In this document: positions 23,601 through 35,794 of the stretch, one piece after another
How the letters are laid out: every line of letters starts with the position of its first letter
How positions within the stretch are numbered: the first letter of the stretch is position 1
Assembly: GCA_039881145.1 (NCBI GenBank)
Contig: JAYKKI010000006.1
Coordinates: 11,809,501-11,873,500 of the forward strand
Length of the DNA stretch: 64,000 nt
Direction: 5' to 3'
Source: Druceiella hillmani
Taxonomy: Eukaryota > Arthropoda > Insecta > Lepidoptera > Hepialidae
Notes under the pieces: generated by a model
The model's database searches: none
The model's input: the letters and a program-made list of their open reading frames with translations, nothing else
What the model was told of the DNA's origin: nothing
Position numbers and translations under genes: made by a program

Positions 23601-26600
23601 TCACTAATAGTCCCAAAAGCGGTTTTATTTGGGTTGTCTGATAAGCCATGCGCAAATATTACCATTTTGTGGGTTCTGTCGAAATGGGGATTATTTGATA
23701 ATTTTTTGGCTGCTTCGTTGATCTTGTAAATATTTCGACCTTTATTGGTTTTGAAGTGAATTTCGAGGTTATTTAGGTCGGGTTCAACATTGTCTTTCAG
23801 AGCTTCATAGTTTATTCCTAGTAGATATTTTAGAGATTGACCTGAAATACAATTTACATATACTTTACGATATTGCTATAGTCACACGTAAATTATTGTA
23901 TTAGTGAGCACAAGTTATGTTAATGACATAAAACAATGATCTTCTTACTTGTTTAAGTGGCTTAAAACTGCCCCAGTGTTTGGGCATTTTCTGGTTTATA
24001 TTAGTTGGGAGAAAAATATTTAAATGAGAAATATGCTTCCATTTTCTCTACATATGTATTCGTTATAAATGTATTCATTAGTTGGAACATATGCACTTTA
24101 CAACCAGGAACATTTCGACAATTTTGTTGAAATCATGTAAAAGTATACACATTAAAAACTACATACCTATAAAGAAATTCTGCAGCTGATGATTATTTAT
24201 TATAAAAAACCATTTTCAAACAAAATACTCAGCAGAAATATATCGAAATTTGTACATTACATCGTTATTTCTCACTATATTTACAATTAATTTATCGTTA
24301 GATATTAGACATTTGACACACACACAAAGGAATTAGAAATTAATGAAATTAAATAACTTAAAATAAACTTTTATAATTACATTAAAACAACGTAATTTTT
24401 AACAGTATTAAACGTCAAATAAGAAAAATTATCAATTATACCAACTTAGTAGTTTTACTATCTGTAAACCTTTAAGTTATGGTTTTTTTTATTTATGACT
24501 ATCAACTTTTGCATTTGCCATTACTATAAAAATATAATTATGGTAATTAATTTTTAAGATATAAACTTATAATGTACTACGTATAAAAATACAAAAGTAA
24601 CTAAAATAATTTCCGGCCGTGACTAATGTATTAAAAAAATTGTTTAAAGAATAACTTCCATAAAAAATGTATATTTCCAAAAAAAAATTTTTATAAGTAT
24701 TTCGAAAGTATAAGCAAAATCCCAACCAGGGCTGGGCTTAATTTAAATAATCAACAATAAATATTGTAATGTTTATTGTTGATTATTTATTGTAAATTGT
24801 AATAAATATTGTCAATATTAAACCTTTTTAAAAATGAAAAAAATATTTTAAAATATTTAAAATTTAGACAACTACAAAGTGAAATGAATGCCATAATATA
24901 TCCAAAAAAATATATGCCATAATAATTTAAACCATAAAACCTAACTTAACCTAACCCAACCTAACCTAATCCAACCTAATCTAACCCAACTTAACCTAAC
25001 CTAACCTAACCCAACCCAACCTGACCCAACCTAACCTAACCTAAACTAACCGAACCCAACCTAACCCTACATAACCCAAACTAACTCAACCCAATCTAAC
25101 CTAACCAAACCTAACCCAACACAACCTAATCCAAACTAACCTAACCTAACTTAATCCAACCCAAACTAGCCCAACCAAAACTAACCTAGCTTAACCTAAC
25201 TCAATCTAATTTAATCTAACCTAACCTAACCTAACTTAATCCAACCCAAACTAGCCCAACCAAACCAAACCTAGCTTAACCTAACCCAAACTAATTCAAC
25301 CTAACCTAACCTAACCTAACATAACCTAACCTAACCCAACCCAACCCAACCTATCCCAACCCAAACTAACCTAACCTAACCCAACCTAACCTAACCTAAC
25401 CTAACCTAACCTAACCTAACCCAACATAACCTAACCTAACCTAACCGAACCCAACCTAACCCTACATAACCCAAACTAACTCAACCCAATCTAACCTAAC
25501 CAAACCTAACCCAACACAACCTAACCTAACCTAACCTAACCCAACACAACCTAACCTAACCTAACCTAACCCAACACAACCTAACCTAACCTAACCTAAC
25601 CTAACCTAACCTAACGTAACGTAACGTAACGTAACGTAGCGTAGCGTAACGTAACGTAACGTAACGTAACGTAACGTAACCTAACGTAACCTAACTTAAC
25701 CTAACCTAACCTAACCTAACCTAACCCAACCTAACCCAACCCAACCTAACCTAACCTAACCTAACCTAACCGAACCCAACCTAACCCTACATAACCCAAA
25801 CTAACTCAACCCAATCTAACCTAACCAAACCTGACCCAACACAACCTAATTCAAACTAACCTAACCTAACTTAATCCAACCCAAACTAGCCCAACCAAAC
25901 CAAACCTAGCTTAACCTAACCCAAACTAATTCAACCTAACCTAACATAACCTATCCTAACCCAACCCAACCCAACCTATCCCAACCAAAACTAACCTAAC
26001 CTAACCTAACCCAACCTAACCTAACCTAACCTAACCTAACATAACCTAAACTAACCTAACCTAACCTAACCCAACCTAACCCAACCTAACCCAACCTAAC
26101 CCAACCTAACCCAACCTAACCCAACCTAACCCAACCTAACCCAACCCAACCCAACCCAACCCAACCCAACCCAACCCAACCCAACCCAACCCAACCCAAC
26201 CCAACCCAACCCAACCCAACCCAACCCAACCCAACCCAACCCAACCCAACCCAACCCAAACCAACCCAACCCAACCCAACAAAACCCAACCCAACCCAAC
26301 CCAACCCAACCCAACGCAATCCAACGCAACGCAACGCAACGCAACGCAACGCAACGCAAAGCAACCCAACCCAACCCAACCCAACCCAACCCAACCCAAC
26401 CTAACCTAACCTAACCTAACCGAACCCAACCTAACCCTACATAACCCAAACTAACTCAACCCAATCTAACCTAACCAAACCTAACCCAACACAACCTAAT
26501 CCAAACTAACCTAACCTAACTTAATTCAACCCAAACTAGCCCAACCAAACCAAACCTAGCTTAACCTAACCCAAACTAATTCAACCTAACCTAACATAAC

Positions 26601-29600
26601 CTAACCTAACCCAACCCAACCCAACCTATCCCAACCAAAACTAACCTAACCTAACCTAACCCAACCTAACCTAACCTAACCTAACTTAACATAACCTAAC
26701 CTAACCCAACCCAACCCAACCTATCCCAACCAAAACTAACCTAACCTAACCTAACCTAACCTAACCTAACCCAACCCAACCCAACCCAACCTAACCTAAC
26801 CTAACCTAACCGAACCCAACCTAACCCTACATAACCCAAACTAACTCAACCCAATCTAACCTAACCAAACCTAACCCAACACAACCTAATCCAAACTAAC
26901 CTAACCTAACTTAATCCAACCCAAACTAGCCCAACCAAACCAAACCTAGCTTAACCTAACCCAAACTAATTCAACCTAACCTAACATAACCTAACCTAAC
27001 CCAACTCAACCCAACCTATCCCAACCAAAATTAACCTAACCAAACCTAACCCAACCTAACCTAACCTAACCTAACCTAACCTAACCTAACCTAAACTAAC
27101 CTAACCTGACCCGACCCGACCCGACCCGACCCGAAGCCCAGCCTGGCCGGGCTTTTGCTTATTCTTTGGAAATATTGGGCTGATTTTAAAGTATATTTAA
27201 AATTTAGGCAACTTCTGAAGTGAATGCCAAAAAATATTCAAAAAGATATACGCCATAATACAAATATACTTTATTGTTTCTTGTATGTTGGCACCATTTT
27301 AGCAAAATATAGTCGTTTAAATTAAAAAAATATTCAATTTTGATAATGAATTTTTGTCATAAGTACTTAATAATTCATAACAAATTACCCTTTTAATTGT
27401 GTAATAAGTGGTTAGTGATAAAAGAATAAGTGAAATAACTGGAAAAAATGGTTAAAATCTGTTCCATCGCAAACTAAATCGTCAGGTACAAAATTTTTTT
27501 AAATTGTTTTTTTTTATAATATATAATCATCAGCTGCAGAATTTCTTTCCAGGTATGTAGTTTTTAATGTGTATACTATCATATGATTTCAAAAAAAATA
27601 TCGAAATATTCCTGGTTGCATAATGCATTTATACCCATTAGTTTTCGACCGCGTCTTGTGGTTTCTCGTTTTGGTTACGATGTTATTTAACGAAAAATTA
27701 GATTTCATTCTAAAACTCTTTCATGAACAGAACGCAACATCACTTCTTCTTCCTGTGTTTTTCTTCTTCTGATATGTTAATTAACCCCTTATTATTATAT
27801 ACTTCGAAGGTAAGTGATCTGTCAACGGAAGTTTTAAGTAAATCGTGCATGCATTCCCTCGAAGCTATTCTCAACGATTTCTCATTGTTCATATTATGTT
27901 TATGTTTTTAAGATATTAGAAGTACTTGCATAAAAATATACGAGGGTGGATCAAAAAGGTCTTAGAATAGACATAACTTCAAAGACAAAACTTTTGAGGG
28001 CACTCTTGTTTTATTTCAAGCAGTTATTATTACACAATTATCGTGCTGAGTATCATTCGAGTCAGTCTCTCTGTTACTCGGATATAAATTTTTGAATACG
28101 AAGTGTTATTGAAATCAAGTTGAAATAGAGAAAAGCGAGTTGCGGCCAGTGATAAAGTACGTGTGCTTGAAGAAATTGACCACTAAGGAATTGTTTTTGG
28201 ATATGCAACAATTAGGGGATAGCGCTTTACCATATTCTATAGTTGCTTACTGTCATTGATTACATGGTAAAAGGGCAGATAATTACTGGTTAATATTACG
28301 CTGGTTTGATCTCAAAAGTTTGCGAAGTAATCAAAGAAAAACGTCGAGGGACGTTGGACTGACATTGGGCGTGTTGTTTCACCACGATAATGCTCCGGCT
28401 CATCATTCGGAAGTTGCGCTTAAAGAAATTCATAATGCTGGCCTTGAAATCCTCGAACACCCACCATACTCTCCAGACTTAGCCAACAATTATTTCCATT
28501 TGTTTCCAAAATTAAAGGAGCATATCTGTGGAATAAAATTTCATGACGATAATGCGATTATGACTGCCGTAGAAGAGTTTTTTGAGTCTCAGACAAACGA
28601 TTTTTGTTTCGGAGGGAATAAGGAAGCTAGAAAAGCTATATCTTAAATGTATTGAGTTATAAGGAGATTATGTAGATAAATAATTTGTTTTCCTCATTTT
28701 TCGTATTTTATACTATTTCTAAGAACTTTTTGGTTCACCCTCGTATATTCTCACATGAACCGCAATTTTTATTCTGTTATAATATCGGGTAACTAAAAAA
28801 GTTCGAGAGGTTTTGTTTATGAAACTAAACGTGGATAAAAATAAGTCTCCAGACCGAGGTATTGCATTAAACTTTCTTAAAATAATTTATTTTAAGCAAT
28901 TTGGTCAATTTTTACGACTTTTCTTCTGAAATCTCTTATAAAATTTCAAACAGACTTTCATTTGATACTTATTGTTATAATAAGACATCAATTGATATTA
29001 TTGAGCATTTATTGCACATTTTGCCAAGTTTTCGACATATTGATTTTAAATGTGTTTCAACAGCGGTTTAAATTCTTCATTGTTAAAAGCGGAACTCACT
29101 TTCAACGTGATCAAATGGTTCACCTCCAAAACAATTTTTTTAAAACACTTCTTTGTTATTTCTTTTCTAACACAACTTTTTCACATGTAGTGCATATTTT
29201 GCGAAATGCTTCTGTTGCTTTCGATTCGAGTTTTTTTTTCTATATACTACACATTATGCTGGATTTAGTAGATATTTTAAAAGATTCTTCTTTGTAACCA
29301 GTATTCTTTTGGTAGAGTAAGGAGCATTCACAGTACTTTCATTCCATCCACCCTGAATGCTCCTATATGTCTCAGATTGATTCAGTTCAGACCTTGTTGA
29401 TGCTTTTCAATTCCGTTAGCAAAATCCGCTAGCAGATTTGCTTCTGATACTCACGACTTTTCTTTCCTTGAAGGTTCCAATACCAAATACTTTTTGGGGA
29501 TATGGACTTGTCCATTTTATCGCTTTTGCTATTTTCTCGAATTACAATTTTCAGAGAATATGGCTGAAGCAGCAGTTGACGAAGATCTGCAGTCGGATTA

Positions 29601-30332
29601 TGAGATTTCTTGTTACCTTTCTTGTTTTGCATCTATCGTAGTACCAGGTTTGAAGTTGAACCGAAATATTTTGAGTTTCACTCTCTGTAACAATTTTTGC
29701 GATCACACAGGTAGTAGTTGCGCAAAGGTCGTCCTAGCTTTGCTGAATGGCAAAGCGACATGGTCTTCAGTTCCTTCCGCCTCTGGAACGACACTCCCGA
29801 AATACGTGAATCAATGGAAACGCATTTACCTAACAGTAACCATGTTGTGTTCCATCCACTAGATTTCCTTTATTGAATATTCTTCTCTCTCTTTCTTTTC
29901 AGCCAAACTGGAAGAATTTGGCTCACGTACACATAATTTAGTATTAAACAAAGTTAAATAAAAACGGTTTACTGTCATAAATGACACTATTTAACTGATA
30001 TTAGTCTGTGCTCTTTAATACGCAGAAATACTTGTCTCAAACAAGTCTCAACAAAATTTAACTTTGAAATAAAACGAAAATCACGCGAAATTTTTGATTA
30101 CTTCATATTTCAATATCAGGTAACTAAAAAGTATAAAACTTTATTTTCACTTACAGCGTTTCGTAACAGTCGTCATGAGAACTGAATCGATTGGGTGAAG
30201 AATAGTATTTAGGTCTCCTTCTACTCCGTATATAATTTTTGTAGTCAAGTCCTCAATAACGTCTGATTCTGCGCAGGATAGAGTGAAAATTATCCAGAAA
30301 ATCCATAATAAAGGTTTTATGCTAGTGCCCAT
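20260..30332 (-). CDS. Secreted lipase / phospholipase A1-like gene, 4 coding exons
   Basis: Exons 30332-30155, 23841-23461, 22328-22086 and 20612-20260 join with consistent GT-AG sites and all introns in phase 1. They total 1155 nt, or 384 residues plus stop. Residues 1-22 form a signal peptide (hydrophobic [14 protein letters not shown]). The pancreatic-lipase family fold follows: FAHG oxyanion region, nucleophile in GHSLG (Ser200), Asp228 in [17 protein letters not shown], and His290 in NSHSRA. Family members hydrolyse triglycerides or phospholipids outside the cell; insect members include yolk-type lipases and the venom phospholipases A1 of wasps. Substrate and tissue cannot be told from sequence. 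Intron 1 is 6.3 kb and holds a telomere-like array, a mariner and a LINE relic. Nothing is broken in the coding sequence. Confidence 0.88.
21008..21365. repeat. CA-rich low-complexity tract in lipase intron 3
   Basis: A run of CACACA, CACAGA and CAGACG units grades into GCAGACGCGGACGC toward the right, making it locally GC-rich. Thr/His or Val/Cys open frames here are artefacts. Confidence 0.95.
22086..22328 (-). CDS. Lipase exon 3 (nucleophile exon)
   Basis: Bounded by acceptor TTCTTTTTAG and donor GATGG/GTGTGG. It encodes residues 187-267: the nucleophile elbow VGHSLGA and the acid residue in GLDPVGP. Reading past the donor runs into intron, so the apparent open frame down to 22030 overshoots. 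Confidence 0.9.
23461..23841 (-). CDS. Lipase exon 2
   Basis: Bounded by acceptor TATTTCAG and donor AATG/GTTAGT. It encodes residues 60-186: an N-terminal linker with [10 protein letters not shown], the beta strand before HFKTNKG, and the oxyanion-loop strand MVIFAHG. The N-terminal part of the exon lies upstream of the first in-frame Met. Confidence 0.88.
24062..24213 (+). repeat. Left arm of a roughly 150-bp inverted repeat around the telomere-like array
   Basis: Matches the reverse complement of 27513-27650, best over GTATACACATTAAAAACTAC and GAAATTCTGCAGCTGATGAT. Identity is about 85-90% over the inner 113 bp and weaker outside. It may be a terminal repeat of a large foldback element or two opposed copies of one repeat. 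Confidence 0.85.
24747..24786. repeat. Short perfect hairpin
   Basis: Arms ATAATCAACAATAAA and its exact complement (15 bp) surround a 10-nt loop. Confidence 0.9.
24843..24932 (+). repeat. Left direct repeat flanking the telomere-like array
   Basis: Aligns in the same orientation with 27182-27268: ATATTTAAAATTTAGACAAC, AAGTGAATGCC-like and ATATGCCATAATA blocks, about 75-80% identical. It ends within a few bases of the first CCTAA units. Confidence 0.8.
24935..27133 (+). repeat. TTAGG-type telomere-like array (CCTAA on this strand)
   Basis: About 2.2 kb of almost pure pentamers: CCTAA with CCCAA variants, a CGTAA block (25614-25690), a CGCAA block (26312-26360), a long CCCAA block (26140-26400) and CCCGA at the right edge (27107-27133). 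A higher-order unit marked by CGAACCCAACCTAACCCTAC recurs at 25051, 25446, 25771, 26421 and 26811. Spacings are 395, 325, 650 and 390 bp, all multiples of five. TTAGG is the standard insect telomere repeat. Here it lies inside lipase intron 1, so it is interstitial, and the lipase pre-mRNA would carry UUAGG-rich RNA. Confidence 0.93.
27182..27268 (+). repeat. Right direct repeat flanking the telomere-like array
   Basis: Partner of 24843-24932, separated from the array by about 50 bp of GC-rich sequence (AAGCCCAGCCTGGCCGGGCT). Confidence 0.8.
27513..27650 (-). repeat. Right arm of the inverted repeat around the telomere-like array
   Basis: Reverse-complement partner of 24062-24213; see that entry. 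Confidence 0.85.
27941..28753 (+). mobile_element. mariner element, internally deleted
   Basis: Inverted terminal repeats of 31 bp begin CGAGGGTGGATCAAAAAGGT on the left and CGAGGGTGAACCAAAAAGTT on the right (complement). TA flanks both ends (27939-27940 and 28754-28755), the target duplication of Tc1/mariner elements. The 813-bp length is well short of the usual 1.3 kb, which fits the internal deletion in the transposase. It lies in lipase intron 1. Confidence 0.92.
28130..28646 (+). pseudogene. mariner transposase relic
   Basis: The N-terminal helix-turn-helix part ([20 protein letters not shown], then [15 protein letters not shown]) is followed directly by a late-catalytic part. [14 protein letters not shown] carries the second Asp, and HPPYSPDL carries the third at DD34D spacing, followed by a C-terminal FFESQTNDF block. 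The first catalytic Asp region has been deleted and one in-frame stop precedes the junction, so no active enzyme can be made. Confidence 0.88.
29420..29880 (-). pseudogene. Non-LTR retrotransposon reverse-transcriptase tail, relic
   Basis: Minus-strand frames resemble the C-terminal part of RTE/CR1-type reverse transcriptases: [31 protein letters not shown], then a stop, [15 protein letters not shown], and [13 protein letters not shown]. The remembered family pattern is YLGS, KARxxFAxL, KLRIF, CLRRIL. Stops and frame changes abound. No poly-A end or start could be placed. Confidence 0.55.
30155..30332 (-). CDS. Lipase exon 1 with signal peptide
   Basis: Start chosen at the ATG at 30332 (context ATCGAGATGG) because a hydrophobic signal peptide follows at once. 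An upstream in-frame ATG lies before an acceptor-like TTTGTTTTTAG near 30364 that probably ends a 5' UTR intron. The exon ends at donor CGCT/GTAAGT, and its last T plus GT of exon 2 gives a Cys codon. Confidence 0.75.
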
Positions 30333-30403
30333 CTCGATTTCTCCTCGACAATTTTCCTGTCCTAAAAACAAAATGAATGTTAGGATCACTACTAGAATAC
30401 ATG

Positions 30404-31242
<839 letters not shown>

Positions 31243-31545
31243 AATGAAATACGTAAGTTGATAGTTAACGAAAGACTAATTTATTTCAAAATTACTACAA
31301 GCGTAGAGATTTGACAGATCAAAAGTGCACATATTTCATGCACCAGATGTTTTTGATATCATTTCTGACGCAGAGAATATCATATAACTTCCACCCCACT
31401 ATATAAAAATCACAAATAAGTCAAATATCTATTACATTTTTTTGTACACCAGTAGAAATAACAATAAATTTATTTTTCAAAATTTCCGAGTCTTTGCATA
31501 AACTTAAAGTGTTTTATTTCTGACAATACCTTGTTTAACAACTCA

Positions 31546-31645
31546 TTACTAAATCCTTCCTGATTCATTTATATCGCATTTCAATGTGTTTTGAGCGTTT
31601 ATGAGGTTTATGATCATTTCTTAAATTTAAACTCTCCATAGGACG
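31546..31645 (-). pseudogene. copia RNase H fragment
   Basis: The frame reads KPHKRSKHIEMRYK, the conserved HKRSKHIDxRYH block of copia RNase H, followed by IRKDLV. It sits next to the left LTR, where the end of pol belongs. Confidence 0.75.
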
Positions 31646-31879
31646 TCTGAATGAAAAAGTATTTCTATTGCTCGTGAACCTGTGGAGAATGGCAACCTCA
31701 ACTGTTTCCTTTTGCGACATGTTTTATAATTTGATTTACATGTTGTAAACGTATCAGAATAATTCAGTCCATCCACTAATTCACAATGCTTCGTTATATT
31801 ATATTTATATCATTGCTAATTATATGGCCAAGATATTTGTGCCATGTTTCCACATTCACCATAGTTCAAGTCAATAAAC

Positions 31880-33000
31880 AGTTCTATGTATATAGGTTTA
31901 CTCTGTCTACACCATTAATTAGTTCTCCTTCGGCAAACGGATCGCCCAACTTGTTTTTTATTTGACATTTATTAAGCTCAAAAATGATAGTGTTTTTATT
32001 CTTTATCAATTCGCTAACTGATAATAGGTTTGTCGTAAGACTTGGAACAAACAACACAAAACTTTCGTCTTATTAGAAACGATTATTTCTGGTAAACTCG
32101 AGGTGGATACATGGGCTTTCTTAGCCTACATTCATTTGAAGTCATGTGTATACTTGCGTCTGAATCAACGTAGAAATTACTTTTACTGGATTCGCTGCTG
32201 AGAAAAACGACACTAAAAGTGTAACTTTGTTTCTTTTTTCTGTTTACTCGTTCAAAAGTGGATATTGATTACGATAATGGTCCGTTTCTTTGCAATGAAA
32301 GAAAGTTTTTGTTTTCGTGTTTTGTAATTTGAGTTTGACATATTCGAGATATTTGAAGTCTGTTCGTAATGTTTGCTAGTGCTGGTAAGAATACCTTTAC
32401 TGATTTCCTTTTCCTGCAGATGTTTAGCTACTAATGCTGAACTATGGTCCGTTTCATTTGTGTCTACTAATTCCAAATCAAGTTATTTTGTCTTGATTGA
32501 ATCGGCAGTTATTTGAATTTCGGAATATTCTATAGCCATAATCATAAATATAGGCTCTTGTCATCCGGCCAGCAGTGATGAATCGACCCATTCATCGTTA
32601 ATCGTGAAGTCAATGCCGCTTAAATGTTTAGACGTTTCTACTACTTGTGTCACATAATTTGACTTATTCTCATAATTTTCTACAGTTATAGAAATTAAAT
32701 GATGACGCAAAGTAATTCTTCGCGAAAATCTAGAATCGACGAATAAAGCATGGAATTTTGTCCACAAGTCTTTCGTAGTTTTTATTCCTTTTATGTGCAC
32801 AAATAACTATGAGTCAGTCGTCAAAACAAATTCAGCTTGTGCTTTTACATCTCCGGTTGAAGCTGCTGCTTCGTTCCCTCTACCTTTAGGTACTTGTCAG
32901 CGCCTTCCAAAACCAGCAAGTTTTCCATTGCGAATGCCCAATCATCAAAGTTCCCGCGCCCTTTCAGCATTTGCACGTTTGTAAGACAGCTGAAACTCAT
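31880..33000 (-). pseudogene. copia gag-protease relic
   Basis: Gag starts at the ATG at 33000 (LKGRGNFDDWAFAMENLLVL), breaks at a TAA, and resumes at 32800 (KTTKDLWTKFHALFVDSRFS, then YVTQVVETSKHLSGIDF and DSSLLAG). A CCHC knuckle is reduced to HCKETDHYRNQYP, with one Cys lost, near 32290. The protease motif appears as VDSDASIHMTSN near 32150, where DSGAS would be expected, so the glycine is lost. NLLSVSELIKN-like GAG-pre-integrase sequence ends near 31880. Confidence 0.82.
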
Positions 33001-33239
33001 TTTCTTGGTCGCACAGCACGAAATACAATATGCTTCACATTTTAAGTATGATGTGGGTGAGGTCCATAACTTATAATGAAAAACGTAAGTTGATAGTTAT
33101 CGAACGACTAATTTATTTCAAAATTATTACAAGCTTAGACACTCGACAGAATATAAGTATACATATTTCACAACAGGTGGTGGTAGAAACTATGTTTTTG
33201 ATATAATTTCTAAGAATATTTTTATGGATAGAAATTGAT

Positions 33240-35595
33240 TATACCATACATCCGTTGATGTGTCAGTATCGACCATTTATTTAAACAGTGGTAAATAATT
33301 TCAGCGAAACTTTGAGGATATTAAATCGTACAGTCAACGCGGGTGAAACCGCTTCCAAAATTTACTAATGGATAACTTAATAAAAACCAAATATATTTCC
33401 AAAGTATTTTAATTATTTAATTCCGTTACATATAACATGTTTTATAAGTTATACTGAATATAAGTTTACTAAATAGTACTACCAATAACATTCATACGCA
33501 GTATTCTTATTTAAGTAACGTAATCAGTACAGAAAGTTCTTTCCTAATTCCCTTTTGAGTGTTAAATGTAAGTTGAAATATAAGCTAAACAAGACCAATT
33601 GATGTTTAAAGTATATATATTTAAAATATATATGTAGCAGATGACTACAGTAGACTGGTGTGTGAAGATTGATTATCTCCTTCCGTTTTGATACTTATAA
33701 ATTACTGAACATACATTATGTATACTGTGCTAACGTTTCCAAGTATTACTTTCTAATTTGAATTATAGCAACGATTGATACGTAATTATTCACCTAATTT
33801 TAGTGGCCGTGGATGATAACCGTAGTAAATTTTAATGAAACTTTGAAGGGATGTCTGTAGGCCATTATAAAAAAATATATAAAATAGCATTAGCGCAAAT
33901 AATTCAGGACTGTGGGGTTAAATATAAAATTTTACAAAATTAAAAATATACTTGAAATGTAATATCATCTTATAAATTATATTATTTGTCGGCGAACACT
34001 GATGAAAGGAATGGTATAGAATAGGGAAAACAAATGAAAAATATGCAAGGAATTAAAATGTAGGGAAAGAAATTTGAGACATTTTACCAATACGTGTATT
34101 GGTAATAATACATTTCGCATATCCAATACCAATTTATTCCACTTTTGCCAAACGTCTATACAGTAAAGCAATAGGCAAATGTGTAACCAGCATTCTTATG
34201 GGAGAGTTACTAAATTTTGCACATAAGTTCGAATTTTCCATTAAAAGTCTAATCGTTTTTAAATTCTCCGCATTCATAGATCTTAGGAGAAACGTTATTA
34301 ACATTTTCTTTAACTCAAGAAACACTTTTCCAATACTAAGTTAAGCTATCTAGAAAGAGTGCTATTGTGTCTTTTTTCCTACATAAAAGTTGCAAGAAAA
34401 TGTCTTTGGCAACCGATGGTTTGTTAATTATCAAATTCAGTCTCTCAGATATCCTAGAAACCACAGAGCAAAAAACTGTATGCTCTATGCTAGAAACTGT
34501 TTGCCTATTTGTTGTAATTATTTTAGGAATAATTTAAAATTGATCATGGCCAATGGAGTCACCGCAATTATAATGTTAATGTTTAAACTCTACCAAATGT
34601 TGGCAGTATTTGATCAGCTGAAATATACATGTGTTGGATTCTCTGTTTGGGCAATAGAATTTCATTAAGTAATAACGGTTTCGAAATTTACTTTACTTTA
34701 TATAAGCTAATAGTATTTAATTATAAGTTGAAAAATTCGAATGCAAAAAAATTTTTTTTGTCAATTTTTGAACGAGATCTGTATTTTTAATATTATCAAA
34801 TAATTGAATTTTCGCCAAATGATCGATAAATTTACAACGTCTATTCTTCCCGAACATTTTAGACTCTTTCATTAAACATAGTGGAAAACAGTTCTTGCTC
34901 TGGCTAATCTTTCACCGTCGTCACTTCTATTAAACCTCAACAAAATATATAAAAAAAACTTAGAAAATATGTTCCAATAGTTCCAATATTTGCTCTCTGA
35001 GTGATATTTCTCTGGAAAAGTAAAGAAAAACAAATACAACGAAAGAAAACACGGAGAAAAAGGAAGAAAATAATTCGAACCTCTATAAATCGAACACGAT
35101 GTGAAAATTCTTTCAAACAAATTAAAGATATGAAAATATCTTATCAAAATCTATATGAAATATACGAAAGGATTACATGCATTAAATAGATCCATAAAAG
35201 ACATTGCTCATGGATTATATACAATTCTATGAAAGCAATAAGAACGACAAAGAGATCTACATATTTACTTCTTCGGATGGGCGAAAACGGAAAGGGATGT
35301 ACCGAGATTCGAAGGCGTTACCGGATATTTACTTTTATTATTTAAGAAAAAAAACCGTTTTCCTTGTTTTGTACTTATTTCCTGTTTGATGACGATTTTT
35401 AATTTTATAGTTCAATGAGCTTGTAAAAAACACTTTTTGATAACTTTCGACGCGTAATGTCTGGTATTACCATTTACATTATATACACTTCAGCAAATAA
35501 AACAAGTATTAACTTTATCGGTTTTTAATTAGAAACAATTATGCTTCAATTATACGTTTTTAATGTTAACACAAATTATGATCATAAGTAACGTT
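33240..35595. other. AT-rich stretch, nothing firmly recognised
   Basis: Minus-strand frame 34325-34134 has an amphipathic look but no family I can name. Plus-strand frames at 34099-34344 and 34390-34668 are overlapping or isolated and lack motifs. Confidence 0.35.
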
Positions 35596-35690
35596 ACTAA
35601 ATCCTTGCTGATTAATTTGTATCGCACTTCAATGTGTTTTGAAGGTTTATGAGATTGATGATCATTTTTTAAATTTAAACTCTCCATGTT
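35596..35690 (-). pseudogene. Second copia RNase H fragment
   Basis: About 85% identical to 31546-31645. It reads HQSHKPSKHIEVRYKLISKD on the minus strand. It is an isolated scrap with no LTR or other domain in view. Confidence 0.7.
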
Positions 35691-35794
35691 TTAGCAAGTG
35701 GGAAATCTTTAAAGTCCGTAATTATCATAGAAGTAATTGCTGATTGAATTAATTCGCTCGGGTAATTAAAGACAGATTGAAGTATATATGGGAT

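Larger units (their letters stand above)
31243..33235 (-). mobile_element. copia-type LTR retrotransposon, internally deleted
   Basis: Two related stretches in direct orientation (31243-31400 and 33075-33235, both with CGTAAGTTGATAGTTA near their left edge) act as LTRs. Between them on the minus strand lie gag, a zinc knuckle, a protease and then directly an RNase H scrap. AGTTATGGACCTCACCC, next to the inner edge of the right LTR (33071-33055), resembles the copia primer-binding site derived from initiator tRNA-Met. The integrase and most of the reverse transcriptase are missing. Outer LTR limits are uncertain. Confidence 0.8.

Noticed and set aside
24935..27133. Open frames of repeating Gly-Leu-Gly-Trp-Val in the pentamer array
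   Set aside because: A pure 5-bp repeat read in any frame gives such periodic proteins; they reflect the array, not genes.
24728..27145. hAT-like terminal repeats CAGGGCTGGGCTT and AAGCCCAGCCTGG around the telomere-like array
   Set aside because: The ends match imperfectly, no 8-bp duplication is seen, and the right direct repeat falls outside them, so a hAT origin is not supported.
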